Source: Seriola aureovittata (lineage: Eukaryota > Chordata > Actinopteri > Carangiformes > Carangidae). Taken from it: DNA of 64,000 nucleotides. The stretch covers positions 17,974,001 through 18,038,000 of the forward strand of contig NC_079376.1 of the NCBI RefSeq assembly GCF_021018895.1, written 5' to 3'. Both the position numbers and the translations under genes were made by a program. Numbering within the stretch: the stretch's first letter is position 1; each line of letters starts with the position of its first letter. Positions 1-21,649 of the stretch are shown one piece after another. Below the pieces are notes generated by a model. That model saw only the letters and a program-made list of their open reading frames with translations, made no database searches and was not told the origin of the DNA.

Positions 1-1
1 A

Positions 2-9647
<9,646 letters not shown>

Positions 9648-11140
9648 TGGCATGGGGGACTTTCTACACCACATGTGTTAAGGACAAAGATTGTCACAGG
9701 GACTTTTTGTATGAAGCTTGGGGAGCGGTGGATTTTCCCTCCAGGACTGTTTGTTGTGGAAACAGAGAGAAGCCGATCAGATGGAGAATTACTCTCCAGA
9801 GGCTTTAAAAGTGCGGAAAACCCCGGCAGAAATCATAGCATGATGCTCTGCTTCAAGCAGCAGGCTGGCGATATGCGTGCCACATGAACGCATTAAAAAA
9901 CTGTCAGGAGAGAAGAGTGTTCTCTCCTCCTTTTTGCACAAGGTCAAAACATTCCATGGATTCACTCAAGAACAATCACAAGTCAAAATACTCAAGGTGA
10001 ACTTAAAACTTTTGTTAATGTACCTGTAGTTCTGATTCATTTTGAGCAATAATATGGCTCTGTTCTGTATGTGAGAGAGGAGATCGGAGAGAGATCTCAC
10101 CCCAGGAGCAAAGGGCACTTTTCACAAGGGATTTACAGCCTGAAAATCAAACACACTTGAGTTTGTTCTCATTTCCAAACTGTTTGTGAGACTGTCCTTT
10201 GGCATGAAACTGGAACTATCACATGTATTTGTATATTTTTTTTAATGTATTTAGTAATTGTGGTAGGTTTTTGCACTATATTACCATTGAACATAGCAAC
10301 TGAATAGAAACACTATTCGCTGCTACAGAGAGCAAACAGCTTTCGAGGGTCCGGTCTGGGTGCAGAGAGTTAAAGAGTGATAGTCACACTATCACACTAT
10401 TGGCTGCTGTGTCACAAATCCCAGCAGGTATTTTCAGCCAACACACCGTTAGAGTGTATGATCTGTTTAGTGGCAGCTTATAGTGTGTACGTTTTATCAA
10501 CTGTCCCCTGGGCAAAGTGACAAACAGACGCTGACCAATCACGTCAACAAAAACTTAATTTCAATGTCTCCAAACTGTTTTTCTTAATTAACATTGTTAA
10601 TTTCTAAAGTGTTACAAGACCATAACCCTGAACCTTCAGTAAATGCAATAATGGAGCCAATACCTCCGTTCAACATGAGGTTAAAATCAGCAATGGACTC
10701 TATGTTAGAGCATCATCTGTCTGTGTACTCTCTTCTGTACTTTTGCAGTATTTTTGTATGTGACTCCAATTCTGAAATATGTGTTTTAGTTGCTCTGTAG
10801 GTGTCTGAAGTGTTGCATCGCCACATGCGGCCAACCTAGGTTTTCACATAGAACAAAATATTGGTGTCCATTATCCTGTTTATTATGTTGTCAGGACCAT
10901 TTCGACAGCCCTTTTGTCTAGACAGTAGACATAGTAGAAATTAAGTATAATTACAGTTCGGTTCACATGGGAGTTTATAGTGCTACAGTTTTGTAGTTTG
11001 CTTTATTGGTGTGTTTTGGGAGTACCTTCCTGTTTCCTGTTGTCCTTTCCCTGTCTTTGTTGCCGCTGGATTGGCAGGTGTCAGTGTTTTGTATATTTCA
11101 GTTCATACCAATGGAATAAAAACCCATCTTCTTAACTGAG
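9648..11140 (+). other. prkd3: prkd3 3' UTR with poly(A) signal
   Basis: No coding frame continues after the TAG at 9645-9647. A canonical AATAAA lies at 11115-11120, about 1.47 kb past the stop, so transcripts probably end near 11140. An ATTAAA near 9893 could give a shorter form. The exact end is inferred from the signal only. Confidence 0.6.
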
Positions 11141-14100
11141 AATGAAAGTTTTCTTCAGGTTCTGAATTTCTTCCTGTTCGTGCTCATGACTTTAATAGAT
11201 TCTGGATTTCAGTGCCGCAGCATGCATGCATGCATGCATGCATAAGCAGCCCTGGCTTGTAGTTTTGTGTATGTTGCATCATGGTGTATGAGTGAGTGTG
11301 TGTGTGTGTAGTGGTTTCAAATGTCAGATCCCATTCTCAGCAGCTGGATGTGATTGTTGCACCACACCGAGCAGTTTGCCGAGCCAGTCGCTCACCACAA
11401 GGGAGTAATGACATAGTTAAAGAGGGTGGTGGTGATGTGGGGGTTTGTGGAAGACTTTGAAATCACTCAGGATAAATGCTATCATGGAGTTCCTTCAAGT
11501 ATCAAACGTGTGTTCAACTCCAGCCATACGAATGAAACGTCTTATTCCTGCACTGTACTTCTGAATGGGTCTATTGTCTGAAGGTACAGTTCACCATAAA
11601 CTGCAGAGAATAGACAGCTGTCATTAATTTAGCAAAGTCTTTGAAGTGTGCCTTCCTTGATTCCTTCACCAGTGTTCACCGCACTTACTGTAGATACCGA
11701 CTGACCACTGTTAGCAATCATGGCTACCCTTATTATAGTGCTATCTTCTAATAGCCACTGATGAGAAGTTGAAGATACTTTTTCTCTTCAAGATACTCAA
11801 TACTGCTCTCTTGTGTCTGTTAGTCTGAATGATTTCAAGATGTGGACCTTCTTAGCAGGCCAGATGACCCCATTAACCCCAGAGACATTTATAGTCTCAA
11901 CAGGCACAAATACAACAGCCCTGTTAGAGTTCACTGAGTTGATCCTGAACTAAATAAATACAAACTGTTCTCCACAACTTATTTTAGAGTAGCTTGTGTT
12001 TGTCAGATGTAAGGATACAATGTGAAAAGATGTGTATCTTCAGCAGTTGAGAGAAAAGGACATTAGAGCAAATGTTCTGGGGAAATAAGGTGCAATGTCT
12101 CCCTCCTCTGGTTGGATGGAAGTGTAATATTTCTGGTGGTTCATGGCTTTCTTCAAAGACTTAAATGGGTTTTATGCAGTGTTGTTCCATTCAAAACAAT
12201 ATTCCACTTTAGTAGAGAACAGAAAGATGTAGAGTTTGACATGAGAAGACTGCTTTCACATTCATCTGCAGAAGGGACAAATTTTCTCTATGACTGCTTT
12301 AAATCTCAGTTTCAGAGGAGCATGATTTTGTGATATTACGGCTGGTTTAGAACCAGTGGTCCAGAGGATTATTTAATGTAGACTATTTTCTATACATCAT
12401 AAATATTATGCTAAGTGGGCCTTTAAACTTTAAACAATAAAAGCTCACAGTAAACCGCAGCACAGTTACTATTTCAAAGAGTGCTCTCTGATGGCAAGTT
12501 GACATTATTTTGAAGCTAATGACAAGGAAAATATTTAGTGTGTGAAATGTGTAACTTATGACACTATGAGCTAACATGATCAGAAGGGAAAAATGAGCAA
12601 CATACAGGCCCAATGTGCTTAAACTCTCATTATATACTGTATATCTTTACTGTATATTAATATAATGTCATATGGGGACAATTCATGGACAGCCTCCGTG
12701 GAGAAAGCAATTCTCTGTGCTGCCAGAGGGTGTCACTCTTTGTAGGTGAATCCACTGAAATTGTGAGGGAGATTGTGAAAGTTTCTGAAACAGTAGGTTT
12801 GGTGCAACATTTTGTGATCATGAAATGGACAGAGATTAATTTTTGCCCCCTGAAATTTGATTATCAAATCATATGTGTTGTCCTTCACCACATTTAGAGA
12901 TTACCTGTATAAATGCCAGAGATTTTGAGTGGATGAGTCATAAAAAATCTCCTTTAGAGTGAACTATAAAACACATTTGAGAGTTTGATTGGTAATTTAC
13001 ATGAATTAAGACTGTGCTGTCAGATGTGTGTCAGGAATAACATCTGTTGAAGGATTAGAGACAGCGATCTGTCTTTGTTGCCCTGATCCTGTGGTCTGTG
13101 TATATTTGTTGAGCAGCTTTGCCTGGTAGCTTCTGAGCACTTCTCTCGTCACCTCAAGGGGAGGTCTGTGTGTCATGCATCCTTGTCCAGCACCTCCTCT
13201 CCTCTCTCCTCTCTCTTCCACATCCTCCATTCCTCTACTTCTCCTCTCTACTTCATGCTGGGTATCCATGGGCTCCAGACCAAACAAGCAAACAAACAGA
13301 ACAACAGAAAAAACCTATCACCCAGACAAGGTTGGTCTGGGCTTGGGGGAGAGATGGGGAGAGATCTTGTTTACTTTCTGGGCCAGTTCCATTTCACTGT
13401 GATGGCAGAGAAGGCCTCCCAGGACACGGCTATCCACACTTCTGTTTGACTTCCAGCGGGGATCAAGGTGGTTCTCAGTCTGCACTGACACATCATCTTC
13501 TGACCCAATACACAGCTGGCTGCATCCACGGGCCTGTAGCCTTTACCTAAGCTGATCCTGTTCTCTTTAGCTGTGGGCCTGGCCTTTCTGTGAGGGACTT
13601 GTTGGTGTGGCATTCAGCTGGTGGCCTTTCATCCTCACAATGCCGTCTGTCAGTCATGACCAGTAAATAGTGATTCATTTAATTAGTATTATCCTACGTT
13701 TTCAACAAATGTTGACTGGAATTAAGAAATGCTAAACAATTTCTCATGATGTGATGTCTGATACTAAAACAACAAAAAGCTTAACTTTATCTGTTCAGTG
13801 CTTTCTGCCTGCAACTAACTGAAACCCACACACTACCCACACTGTTTTACTTTTTCTTCCCATGTCCTTGACAAAGGGCACAAGTCTCAAGAAACACTCT
13901 ATCTCCAATCTCTAATACAATCTCAGCACACAATGTATTTCCCTATCTTTTTTTCCACATTAAGACCTGGATGACAAATGAATGCAGCTGCAGAGGGCAT
14001 TTACACCTTTAATGTGTGTAGTTGAGACAGAAACATGAGTGGCTCACAAGCTCAGCTTCAATTCCACTGCATGTGCTCCTATTGCCTAATGAGAGTTGTG

Positions 14101-14530
14101 TGTGTCAATTTCCAGGGAATTTTAGTTGATGAAAAGACAGGTTATGCTTTAAATTATATGTCTTCGAGGTCAGAGTTTTACACTGTGTATTGTAGAAAAA
14201 AAGGTCAAATCTGTGTGTGTGGTGGCTGATTGGGACATCAAGTAACCCTTTTGTTGTAAAAGCTGTGGAGAGAGGAAATGAAAGCTGGAAATGGTTTCCT
14301 AGTCTGGGAAAATGCAGATGAGCTATATAGGTATGTTTGATTTGCTGACTCCAGCTGTGCCTGGAGAATTCCCCTGACCCATCCTGTGGACTGGTTGCTG
14401 TGTGAGGCCACATGTACCCCTGTTGCAAAGCAGGCAGGCGCAATACGCAACCCCCCCCTACCACTGCCCTGAAAGGACTGGCCATTGAACTCTCAGGCAA
14501 GTGGCAATATTTGCTCACCTGAAATACACA
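11141..14530. other. Intergenic, proximal to the prkd3 end
   Basis: No gene is supported. Contents are a GCAT repeat at 11220-11243, a pyrimidine-rich CTCCT segment near 13190-13260 and otherwise mixed AT-rich sequence. The open frames of about 60-140 codons here lack recognisable domains. Confidence 0.6.
11220..11243. repeat. (GCAT)6 self-complementary repeat
   Basis: Six perfect GCAT units just downstream of the prkd3 poly(A) site. The unit is its own inverted complement, so the run can fold on itself. Confidence 0.9.
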
Positions 14531-14539
14531 CATCTTGCC

Positions 14540-14850
14540 AATTGGGGTCGGGGTGGGCTCAGGGACTGGGGAAGGACCCCTTGATGCAGCTGTGGCCCGG
14601 AGAAAGACCAGACCAGGAAGTTCTGTGGCTGGAGGAGGGTGGGGGCTGTCTTGGCGGGGGGTTGTTTAGCGGTGGCGGCCCTATTGTCTCTTAAAAGAGG
14701 CAGGGACCGTATTTGTTCGAAGCCGCAGGAGGCTGATGAGGTGCTAATCTGTTGAGTGGCTGTGTCATTGGGCCGCTGTTCCCAATAGCCTGTTAGCTGT
14801 CAGGGCCTGTAAAAAAGGCAAAATTTACGGGCCCCTGGCCAGGACTCAGC
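14540..14850. promoter_or_regulatory. GC-rich complex block upstream of foxa2
   Basis: About 300 bp of GC-rich, non-repetitive sequence 7 kb upstream of foxa2. It includes CCTATTGTC (SOX-like core) and GCTAATC. It has the look of a conserved noncoding element, but this rests on composition and motif content without alignment. Confidence 0.25.
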
Positions 14851-15463
14851 CATCGGTGTCCACGGGTAAGCAAACACAGATTGGACACTTATGTTGTTGC
14901 TCTGGAAGGGCAGGCTTTACCACCAGGCTTCTGGGGTGACACGTAGGCAGCCTCTTTTCAGCCCTCTTCATGAGTTGTCGGCCCCTCTATGCTCCTCTGT
15001 AAACACTACAAATTAGCCATCTGCATATGGATGGACCCTCAGCCCATACAGGAAGGAGACAACTGCCTGGTAGAAGGTAGAAGATATATGCTCTGCTCTA
15101 ATGTAGACCAGATAAAACATTTCCCCCCTATCAGTTTTTAATTTCTATCCTCATGCATACGAATCAAAGATAGCACGTTCAGACACAGGGATTTTAGATA
15201 TGCCAGCAGCGTGGCTCTGCTCAAGAGAGTGTGAGATTTTGTTGTATGGTGCTTTGAAGCATGAGAATAATGAAAGTGCAGGGCTGGCCAGTTGTCTGAG
15301 ATGGGTTCGGGTCAGCAGTCAGAGGTAATCCCAAACTTGAATTTCCCCATCAGCCTGGAATACAGATAAGACAGCAGCAGATATGAACCTCACTCACTCA
15401 CTCACTGAGTGACTGATGGAAAAAGGAAATGGACCAAAAGCCTCTCTAAGATGTAGAACTGAG

Positions 15464-15464
<1 letters not shown>

Positions 15465-15506
<42 letters not shown>

Positions 15507-15508
15507 TT
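15465..15508. repeat. (TG)n microsatellite
   Basis: About 18 TG units followed by a short interrupted continuation. Confidence 0.9.
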
Positions 15509-15739
15509 TTCTCAAGAGGTCTCTCAGAGATGGTTGCAGCTCAGCACATTTGAGGAAATTGACCATTGTGATGATCAGAAAAAGATATTGCATTAAAGAC
15601 TGAATTATTTCATAACACTGTGTCTATTCAAAACTACATCAGGATAGTTGATCAATTACTAAAACTGTCATGGAAAGGATGTCAGTATCTTTGTGCCCAT
15701 GTCCCTCGAGTCAATTAGGATTAGAAAGACCATTGCTGA

Positions 15740-16030
15740 TACACAACTCTTTAATCATCCGCCCAGGTTTGCCCTCTTGTCTGCGCTGACGGGGATCTGA
15801 CAGCATGGCGGCCGAGTGTAAACGGCAATAGCTCATCATGGATTATGGCATGGGCTTGATTGTAGTGATATTTAGACACAGAGCTTCCCATGGGAGCCTG
15901 GCACTTTAATTAACATAGCAGTACTGGCCCCCCTCCTGTTTTAATTGCCTTCAGTCTGTGATTAAATGTGTATTGACTCTGCAGTTGGTTCACTAATGAA
16001 TAACAATGTGCTGATTTGGTGATATTAAAT
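15740..16030. promoter_or_regulatory. Homeodomain/forkhead-site-rich block upstream of foxa2
   Basis: Complex sequence 5.6-5.9 kb upstream of foxa2 with a forkhead-type GTGTAAAC, TTTAATTAACAT, TTTAATTGCC and GATTAAATG. It has no coding frame and no repeat. The site density suggests an enhancer-like element; this is inference only. Confidence 0.3.
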
Positions 16031-16254
16031 CTTTTGGCTCTAATACACACCCTATCCATGTTGCTTAGAAAGTTCAGACAAGCAACAATGGGATGTGAAC
16101 AGACCTATGTCAGAGTTGGGGTATATATAAAGTACATAAATATATCATGTAATCCACATGATGTGTGAGTTTTTTTCTTTTCTTCTCCTTAAGGTCATTC
16201 ATAGTTTTAAATTGGACAGATATGTACAATTAATTATCCACACCAATACACATT

Positions 16255-16720
16255 AAAATGTTTTCCAATAAACTGCTGGTTAAAAATGCCTATAAGTTGC
16301 ACCTAACTGGTTTATAAATGGTTAATAAATTGTTTCTAAATTTTGGGTTGCCGGCTTGTGAAAAACCGGTCTGGCAGGTGTTTATTAATTCAGTTTGGTA
16401 ATAATGCAATTATAAATGTAAGCCATCTGTTAATAAATTATCATGGATGTCTCAATTTCAAATAAGCCATAAATGTAAATAGGTTGTTAATAAATGGATA
16501 TGATCCATATTATTTGCAGCTCTTTTTTTAAATATAGAAATTGGTCTAACCAGTGAAGTAGAGTTTTGATAACCTGGCAACCCAAAAGTTGGTCTCATTA
16601 GTAATTTTAACTGATCTATATAGCATTATTAAATGATTTATTAATGATGAATAAAGCAAATCACTACAACCCTTTATGTATGGCTCCCTATTAGAAAGTG
16701 GTACCCACATTTATTTTATA
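16255..16720 (-). repeat. Degenerate interspersed repeat with TTATAAATG / TTAATAAAT units
   Basis: Related units recur. TTTATAAATGGTTAATAAAT is at 16311-16330, TTATAAATG with TTAATAAATT at 16410-16439, CATAAATG with TTAATAAATGG at 16468-16497, and a diverged unit is at 16627-16645. On the minus strand the block starts GGTACCACTTTCTAATAGGG. Termini of this type (GGTA-CACTTT-TAATA-GG) are, as I recall, common in fish genomic repeats. Family and exact borders are not determined. Confidence 0.5.
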
Positions 16721-16959
16721 AATGTAAAACTTAACACTTCCACCATGGGACCTCCTGAAGCCACTACTTCAGTGCACATGCATTCTTTAGTGTCATCTGA
16801 TCTGTGCATCACTGGGGATCCCACCTTCCCGACTCTACTCCTGTGGTCCAATAGATAAACTGTCACCTTGTTTGATAAATGAAGGGCAGCAGTCAACATA
16901 AGGTCCTTTAACATGACAAGTACTGAATCTGCAGTGCCCTGGATACAGTCAACATAAAA

Positions 16960-17570
16960 CATATCGAATGGCATTCCTCGCCACATTCCTCTCAATATCA
17001 AAAGGTGCATATTTGAGGATATCCTTAGTGCGTTTACGCCTGTGTTTGCTCCCTGACCCACTGGGGCCAGTGCAATAACTTTGGACTCCCTCCCACTGCA
17101 TCTCGCTGCAATGACTACTCTCAGTTTTTATTTAGCTGGGTTGTGTGCCTTCCCAGTCCAGCCGCTTTTCAGATTCATTTCCAGGTAAACACAGTGTGGC
17201 CAGCCACAAACCTGCAGCCAACAGGCGTTGTCACAGCTGTGGCAGATAATGGCAAGTCCAAACTCCAGCCCGGCTATGGAATGTTTACTGTCACCACAGG
17301 CAAGTTGGCAGCAAACATTTTTTTTCCAGCACTTTCTAAGAGGAATACTCTCTCGTTATTAATTTTATTTTGATGAATTACATGCTTAACCCTTTGCCCT
17401 GTTCTTTTTTTGTGTGACTTGGTGCATTCAGAAGGATACAAAAGCACAAAAAGCAACATTGTTAAGTGAATCTTTAAATTTCAGTTGAAAAAAAAGGCTT
17501 ACTTTGAAAGTTGAAACTTAAAGTTAACACATTCCTGCCAACAACTCCTGGGTGTTTGAAGGAATGTTCG
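16960..17570. promoter_or_regulatory. Cluster of four TEAD (M-CAT) motifs upstream of foxa2
   Basis: Exact CATTCCT lies at 16972-16978, 16984-16990 and 17530-17536, and its complement AGGAATG at 17560-17566. This is 4.1-4.7 kb before the foxa2 start. TEAD proteins are known to drive the mouse Foxa2 node/notochord enhancer. The function of this cluster is inferred. Confidence 0.3.
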
Positions 17571-17599
17571 AAGAGTTCCGCCTCCCTCTCACAGAGCAG

Positions 17600-19039
17600 A
17601 GAGCACACGGTTTCCATCCCCCTGCCCTGCACCCAAAAAAAAAAAACCCTCCCAGACACCCAACAGCATCTGTGCCACAAAACTATAGGCTTTGTGGGGC
17701 CATTTTAGGGCCTTGCTCATGCAGGTGTCTGTGCTTCACTTCTTTAAATGACTCATTAAACTTTCATCACCTCGTGTTTGCCCTTATCATAACCAGTAAG
17801 GGAATGGCACTTGAATGTGTGAAAAATAGCACTGATCATCATGGAGGCTAATCAACGAGGGGAGCAGAGATGTAGGGCACATGCACCACTGGGGATTTGT
17901 CAACTTTACAAGAACACAGTGTTTTGTGACTCGTACTTCTGAACACAAGCAAATGCAATGTTGTGTTTTTTTCCTTTGTATGCACACGGTTGTGAAAGCA
18001 TGAGTTGGAAAGAGAGCATTCAACAATGAATGCAACAGCAGTTTGTGTGGCGCATGTTATAGTGATGCTTGTGAAGCATTTAAAACGACAGGGCTCCAGT
18101 TCATGTGCTGAACATGTGCTTCAAAAAGACAGATTACATACTGCAGATTAAAATTCAAGTAACAGGATAATCAGAAGTTATTAATGATTTGACCAGAAGT
18201 TAACATGTTCTGCACTGTATTATTAGCATGTAACTTTCCACTGGTACAATTATGCTTCCTCATAATATGACTATAATATAATCATAAGATGGTTTTATTG
18301 TGCATTGAGCGCTGAAATGTTTATGTGAAAAAACATTGTTCACAAAAATTAGATCCTCTTTATTGAAAATTAAAGGCAAAAAAATTCCTGTTTTAAAACT
18401 ATTTCTCAAAATGGTGTTTCTGTTAATTTGACATCTATTTGCATGTCATCACAGTCAACTTCTCATTAAGAAACAGGCCTACGTACAGTCTGTGTATGTT
18501 TGTTAAATTGGGGAATAATGCAGTTAAATTGGATGTGTGATGTTTCAGTCACTATTTGTCATCCAACCATAATGGGTGAGTGGCCACCACCACTGTTGCA
18601 AGTTAAGGAAAATTTAATGTTGCAAGGCAGATGTTCTTGTTTTGGTGGTAAAGGGATGGTGCAATTTAGTGGCATATTGTAATTGCAAATAGAGATGAAA
18701 GGGAATTAAAATATCATCACTTGATGGTCACACTCCTCCTGTGTCCTCTGCACACACTTTATTTGATAATTTCTGTTTAAAAAACCTATTGAACCACGAA
18801 ACATTTAAAAAGGTGATAGGAGTGAAACAGAGCCATGTTTCAGTTCTCTAGAGTATGTGACCCATGCAGTGTAGATATTGTCAAACTGACACTGACCGAT
18901 TTCCCTCTGTAGCCCAAGAGAGATGTTAGAGATGTTGCACAACTTTTTTTGTACCCCACTTGAAAATATAATTGCATGATTTCCCTTTCCACCTGTGACA
19001 TAGAGACACTGAGTGTATTAGTACACACACACACACACA

Positions 19040-19087
<48 letters not shown>

Positions 19088-20400
19088 ACACACACAACGC
19101 CAGCGCATGAATAATTACACACGAAATCGGGTGATAGAGAAAATGGAGCCAGCTGAAGTTTTTGTTTTTAACTAAATCCAAAATGTGACCTTCACCCATG
19201 TCAGAGGAGTCCAGCAGGTTGATGATTAACTGTGGAATTAGCAACATGTCTCATTCAGGAACATAATGTCATGCAGGTCAAGGACCATTTTAGAGTACTG
19301 ATGGTTTGTGTCCGTCTGTTGGAATCACTACGTGAAATCCTCATATTTTCAGACATACACACATAGATCTGGTGACACTTTAGGAGCAGTCTTACTGAAG
19401 TTAACACACAATGGGAGATTTTTGGTCAGTTCACACACTTGTGTAAAAAAAGTGTCCTACACTTTTCTTTTTACTCCGAAAAACCCCCATGCTTGTGTAA
19501 CACTGTTAGTCACAGATGCAATATGTGTGAAACAGATTTTATTTAAATATTTTACATTTTTAAATATGTAATTTTTGTATGCATTATTCATGATGAGGCA
19601 TGTATGTTGTTTTATATTAAGACCTACATGTTCATAATCCCTAACACATTAGGTACAGCTCTACAAATAATAATTTATGTTGATGGAAAATACATAAATA
19701 AATATTGAATAGTTATTTTCATTTGTTTTTTGTTTTTTTGTCATTCAGAAAATTTGAATCATTAAAAACAATAATAATCAAAATGAGTGTTGACTGAGTG
19801 AAGCCGAGAAGGCGCAGATTTGAGCTTCTCCAGCTCCTCCGCTGCAATCGCCAGTCCTCAAACACACACGCAGCGTTTTCTCATGATCTCATTTCCAAGT
19901 TAAGCAGACTCTGTTAGTCCCTCGTCAACACGACAGGTTTACTCGCCTTTACTAATGGGGCTCTATACTGATAGTTATGCTCTTGCGTAAATATGCAGTC
20001 AAATAGATGTACAACTACTGACACGTGGCTGGCACCGGACTGCAGCCTCACCTTGATGTTTGTGTCACACAAATACTGTACAGACAAGTAGAAGAGGCCT
20101 CAGCCGTCTGATACTGAGACAGTGGGTAGGAATAAAGTTTCATTATTCAAAGAGCGTAAAAAAAAACAGTATGAACAACACCCAGTCCACCCCACACCAT
20201 GGTGCACACTCTGAACTGACATCATTAACATTTATATAAACCCTATACTCAGTTTAGCAAATAAAAAGGTGGGTAAATAGTTTGCGGTTTAATAACCTCT
20301 ATACACCGCTGTTTATTGTGGCTTACATACATTATTTTGCATCTATTTATTGTCAAAAATTCAAAAGGAGATGAACACAATTTGCATCGATTCAAAAATG
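17600..20400. other. Intergenic, no gene seen
   Basis: AT-rich sequence with one CA microsatellite (19023-19096). From about 19.8 kb the composition becomes more complex, approaching the foxa2 upstream region. No coding signal is supported. Confidence 0.6.
19023..19096. repeat. (CA)n microsatellite, imperfect
   Basis: An AC run with single-base interruptions near 19047 and 19083. Confidence 0.95.
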
Positions 20401-21179
20401 TTTCACGGGACTTTCATTTCAAGGAATTGGGCTGCTTTTTGTGCCACAAACACAATTGGACACAATAACCGAGAGAGGGCGCTCTGAAGCTGCGTCTGCC
20501 ACATTCAACACTAATTAATACATTTAGAAACAGTAACACTCTCATCCAGGTCAGTAAAGTAGAACAAAATCTCGCCTTTTCGCAAATATTGGTGAAAATA
20601 TTTAGGAAAAAAATGGCGCGTATTTTAATGGTGAAACAGGTGGAAGAGTCCAGCAGCTTTTTATTCAAAACATCTGGGGCAAAGTGATGATAACTGGCCT
20701 CTTGGCATCACTTGAATATTAACCCATTTTACCAAAAGTGTTGAAACCATCTGAATGGAGCTCAGAAGGCTCCCCGCGCACTGCAACACATGCATGCATG
20801 CAGGCCCACATCAGCGATCAGTCTGCAGGTTCACACTGCAGGCGTTTAAAAATATATTGATGTTTTTCTGAGTAACAATAAACAGCTGGATATGGCTGGG
20901 TTCGTACAGCAACACACCCCTGCGAGTGTAATACAGTTATTAATGAATAGGCGCATTTACCTAAAGCGGATTTCTACTATAGATCTACCTTTATGAGTAT
21001 TAAATTCATAAACTTCCTTGTTGTTGGTGTAAAATAATTAACAGTTATATATGGTAGGTTTAAGCTATAAATTCCTTGAATGCAATAAAAATGGATTATG
21101 ATTGCAGCTCCGTTGAAGTGGAATAAGTAGGTTGCGCTTATTGAGGATGTGCGTAATGAAAAGCACACCAAGGACGAGC

Positions 21180-21649
21180 GGCAAACATTCCTTTTATAGT
21201 TCCTTTTTTTTTTTTAGCCAAAATACAATAAGATTAGTTTATAATGAAGCTTTTCATATGAAACTGTTCTTTTCAGTCAGCGCAGGTGTACAATTGGGGT
21301 GGTGGTGGTGGTGTAGGGAGGGAGAGGAGGAGGGGGGAAGCTTGAGGAGTCTCACATCTAGGTGCGAGGAGATTATTCAAATAGGGCCCAAGGCGTAGAA
21401 GTAGGGATTGGAGGCTTGCCTAGCGCACAGAGCTATATCACAGCGTTAACAGGCAGCTCGGAGCGTCATTTGAACTCCAGTCACTGACAGACGCATTTCA
21501 CGGCTGGCTCCATAAGACACACATGCGCCAGTTCTTGACGAAGGGACACACCGACGACCCAAACACACTCAGTGGTCCCCAGTCACCTGCTATTAGAGAG
21601 ACTTTTGGCTTTTCCTCTGCTGGGAGACGCTTTGTAAAAGTCCTCCATG
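21180..21649 (+). promoter_or_regulatory. foxa2: foxa2 proximal promoter / 5' UTR region
   Basis: The sequence before the foxa2 start holds an ACATTCCT TEAD motif at 21185-21192, a GGT/GGA-rich stretch near 21297-21345 and a TATA-like AGCTATATCA near 21431. No frame upstream joins the foxa2 reading frame. Start of transcription and any upstream noncoding exon are not determined. Confidence 0.4.

Noticed and set aside
21647..21649. Upstream ATG as the foxa2 start
   Set aside because: It would add one Met to the conserved [11 protein letters not shown] start; the second ATG matches the family and has A at -3. Not excluded.
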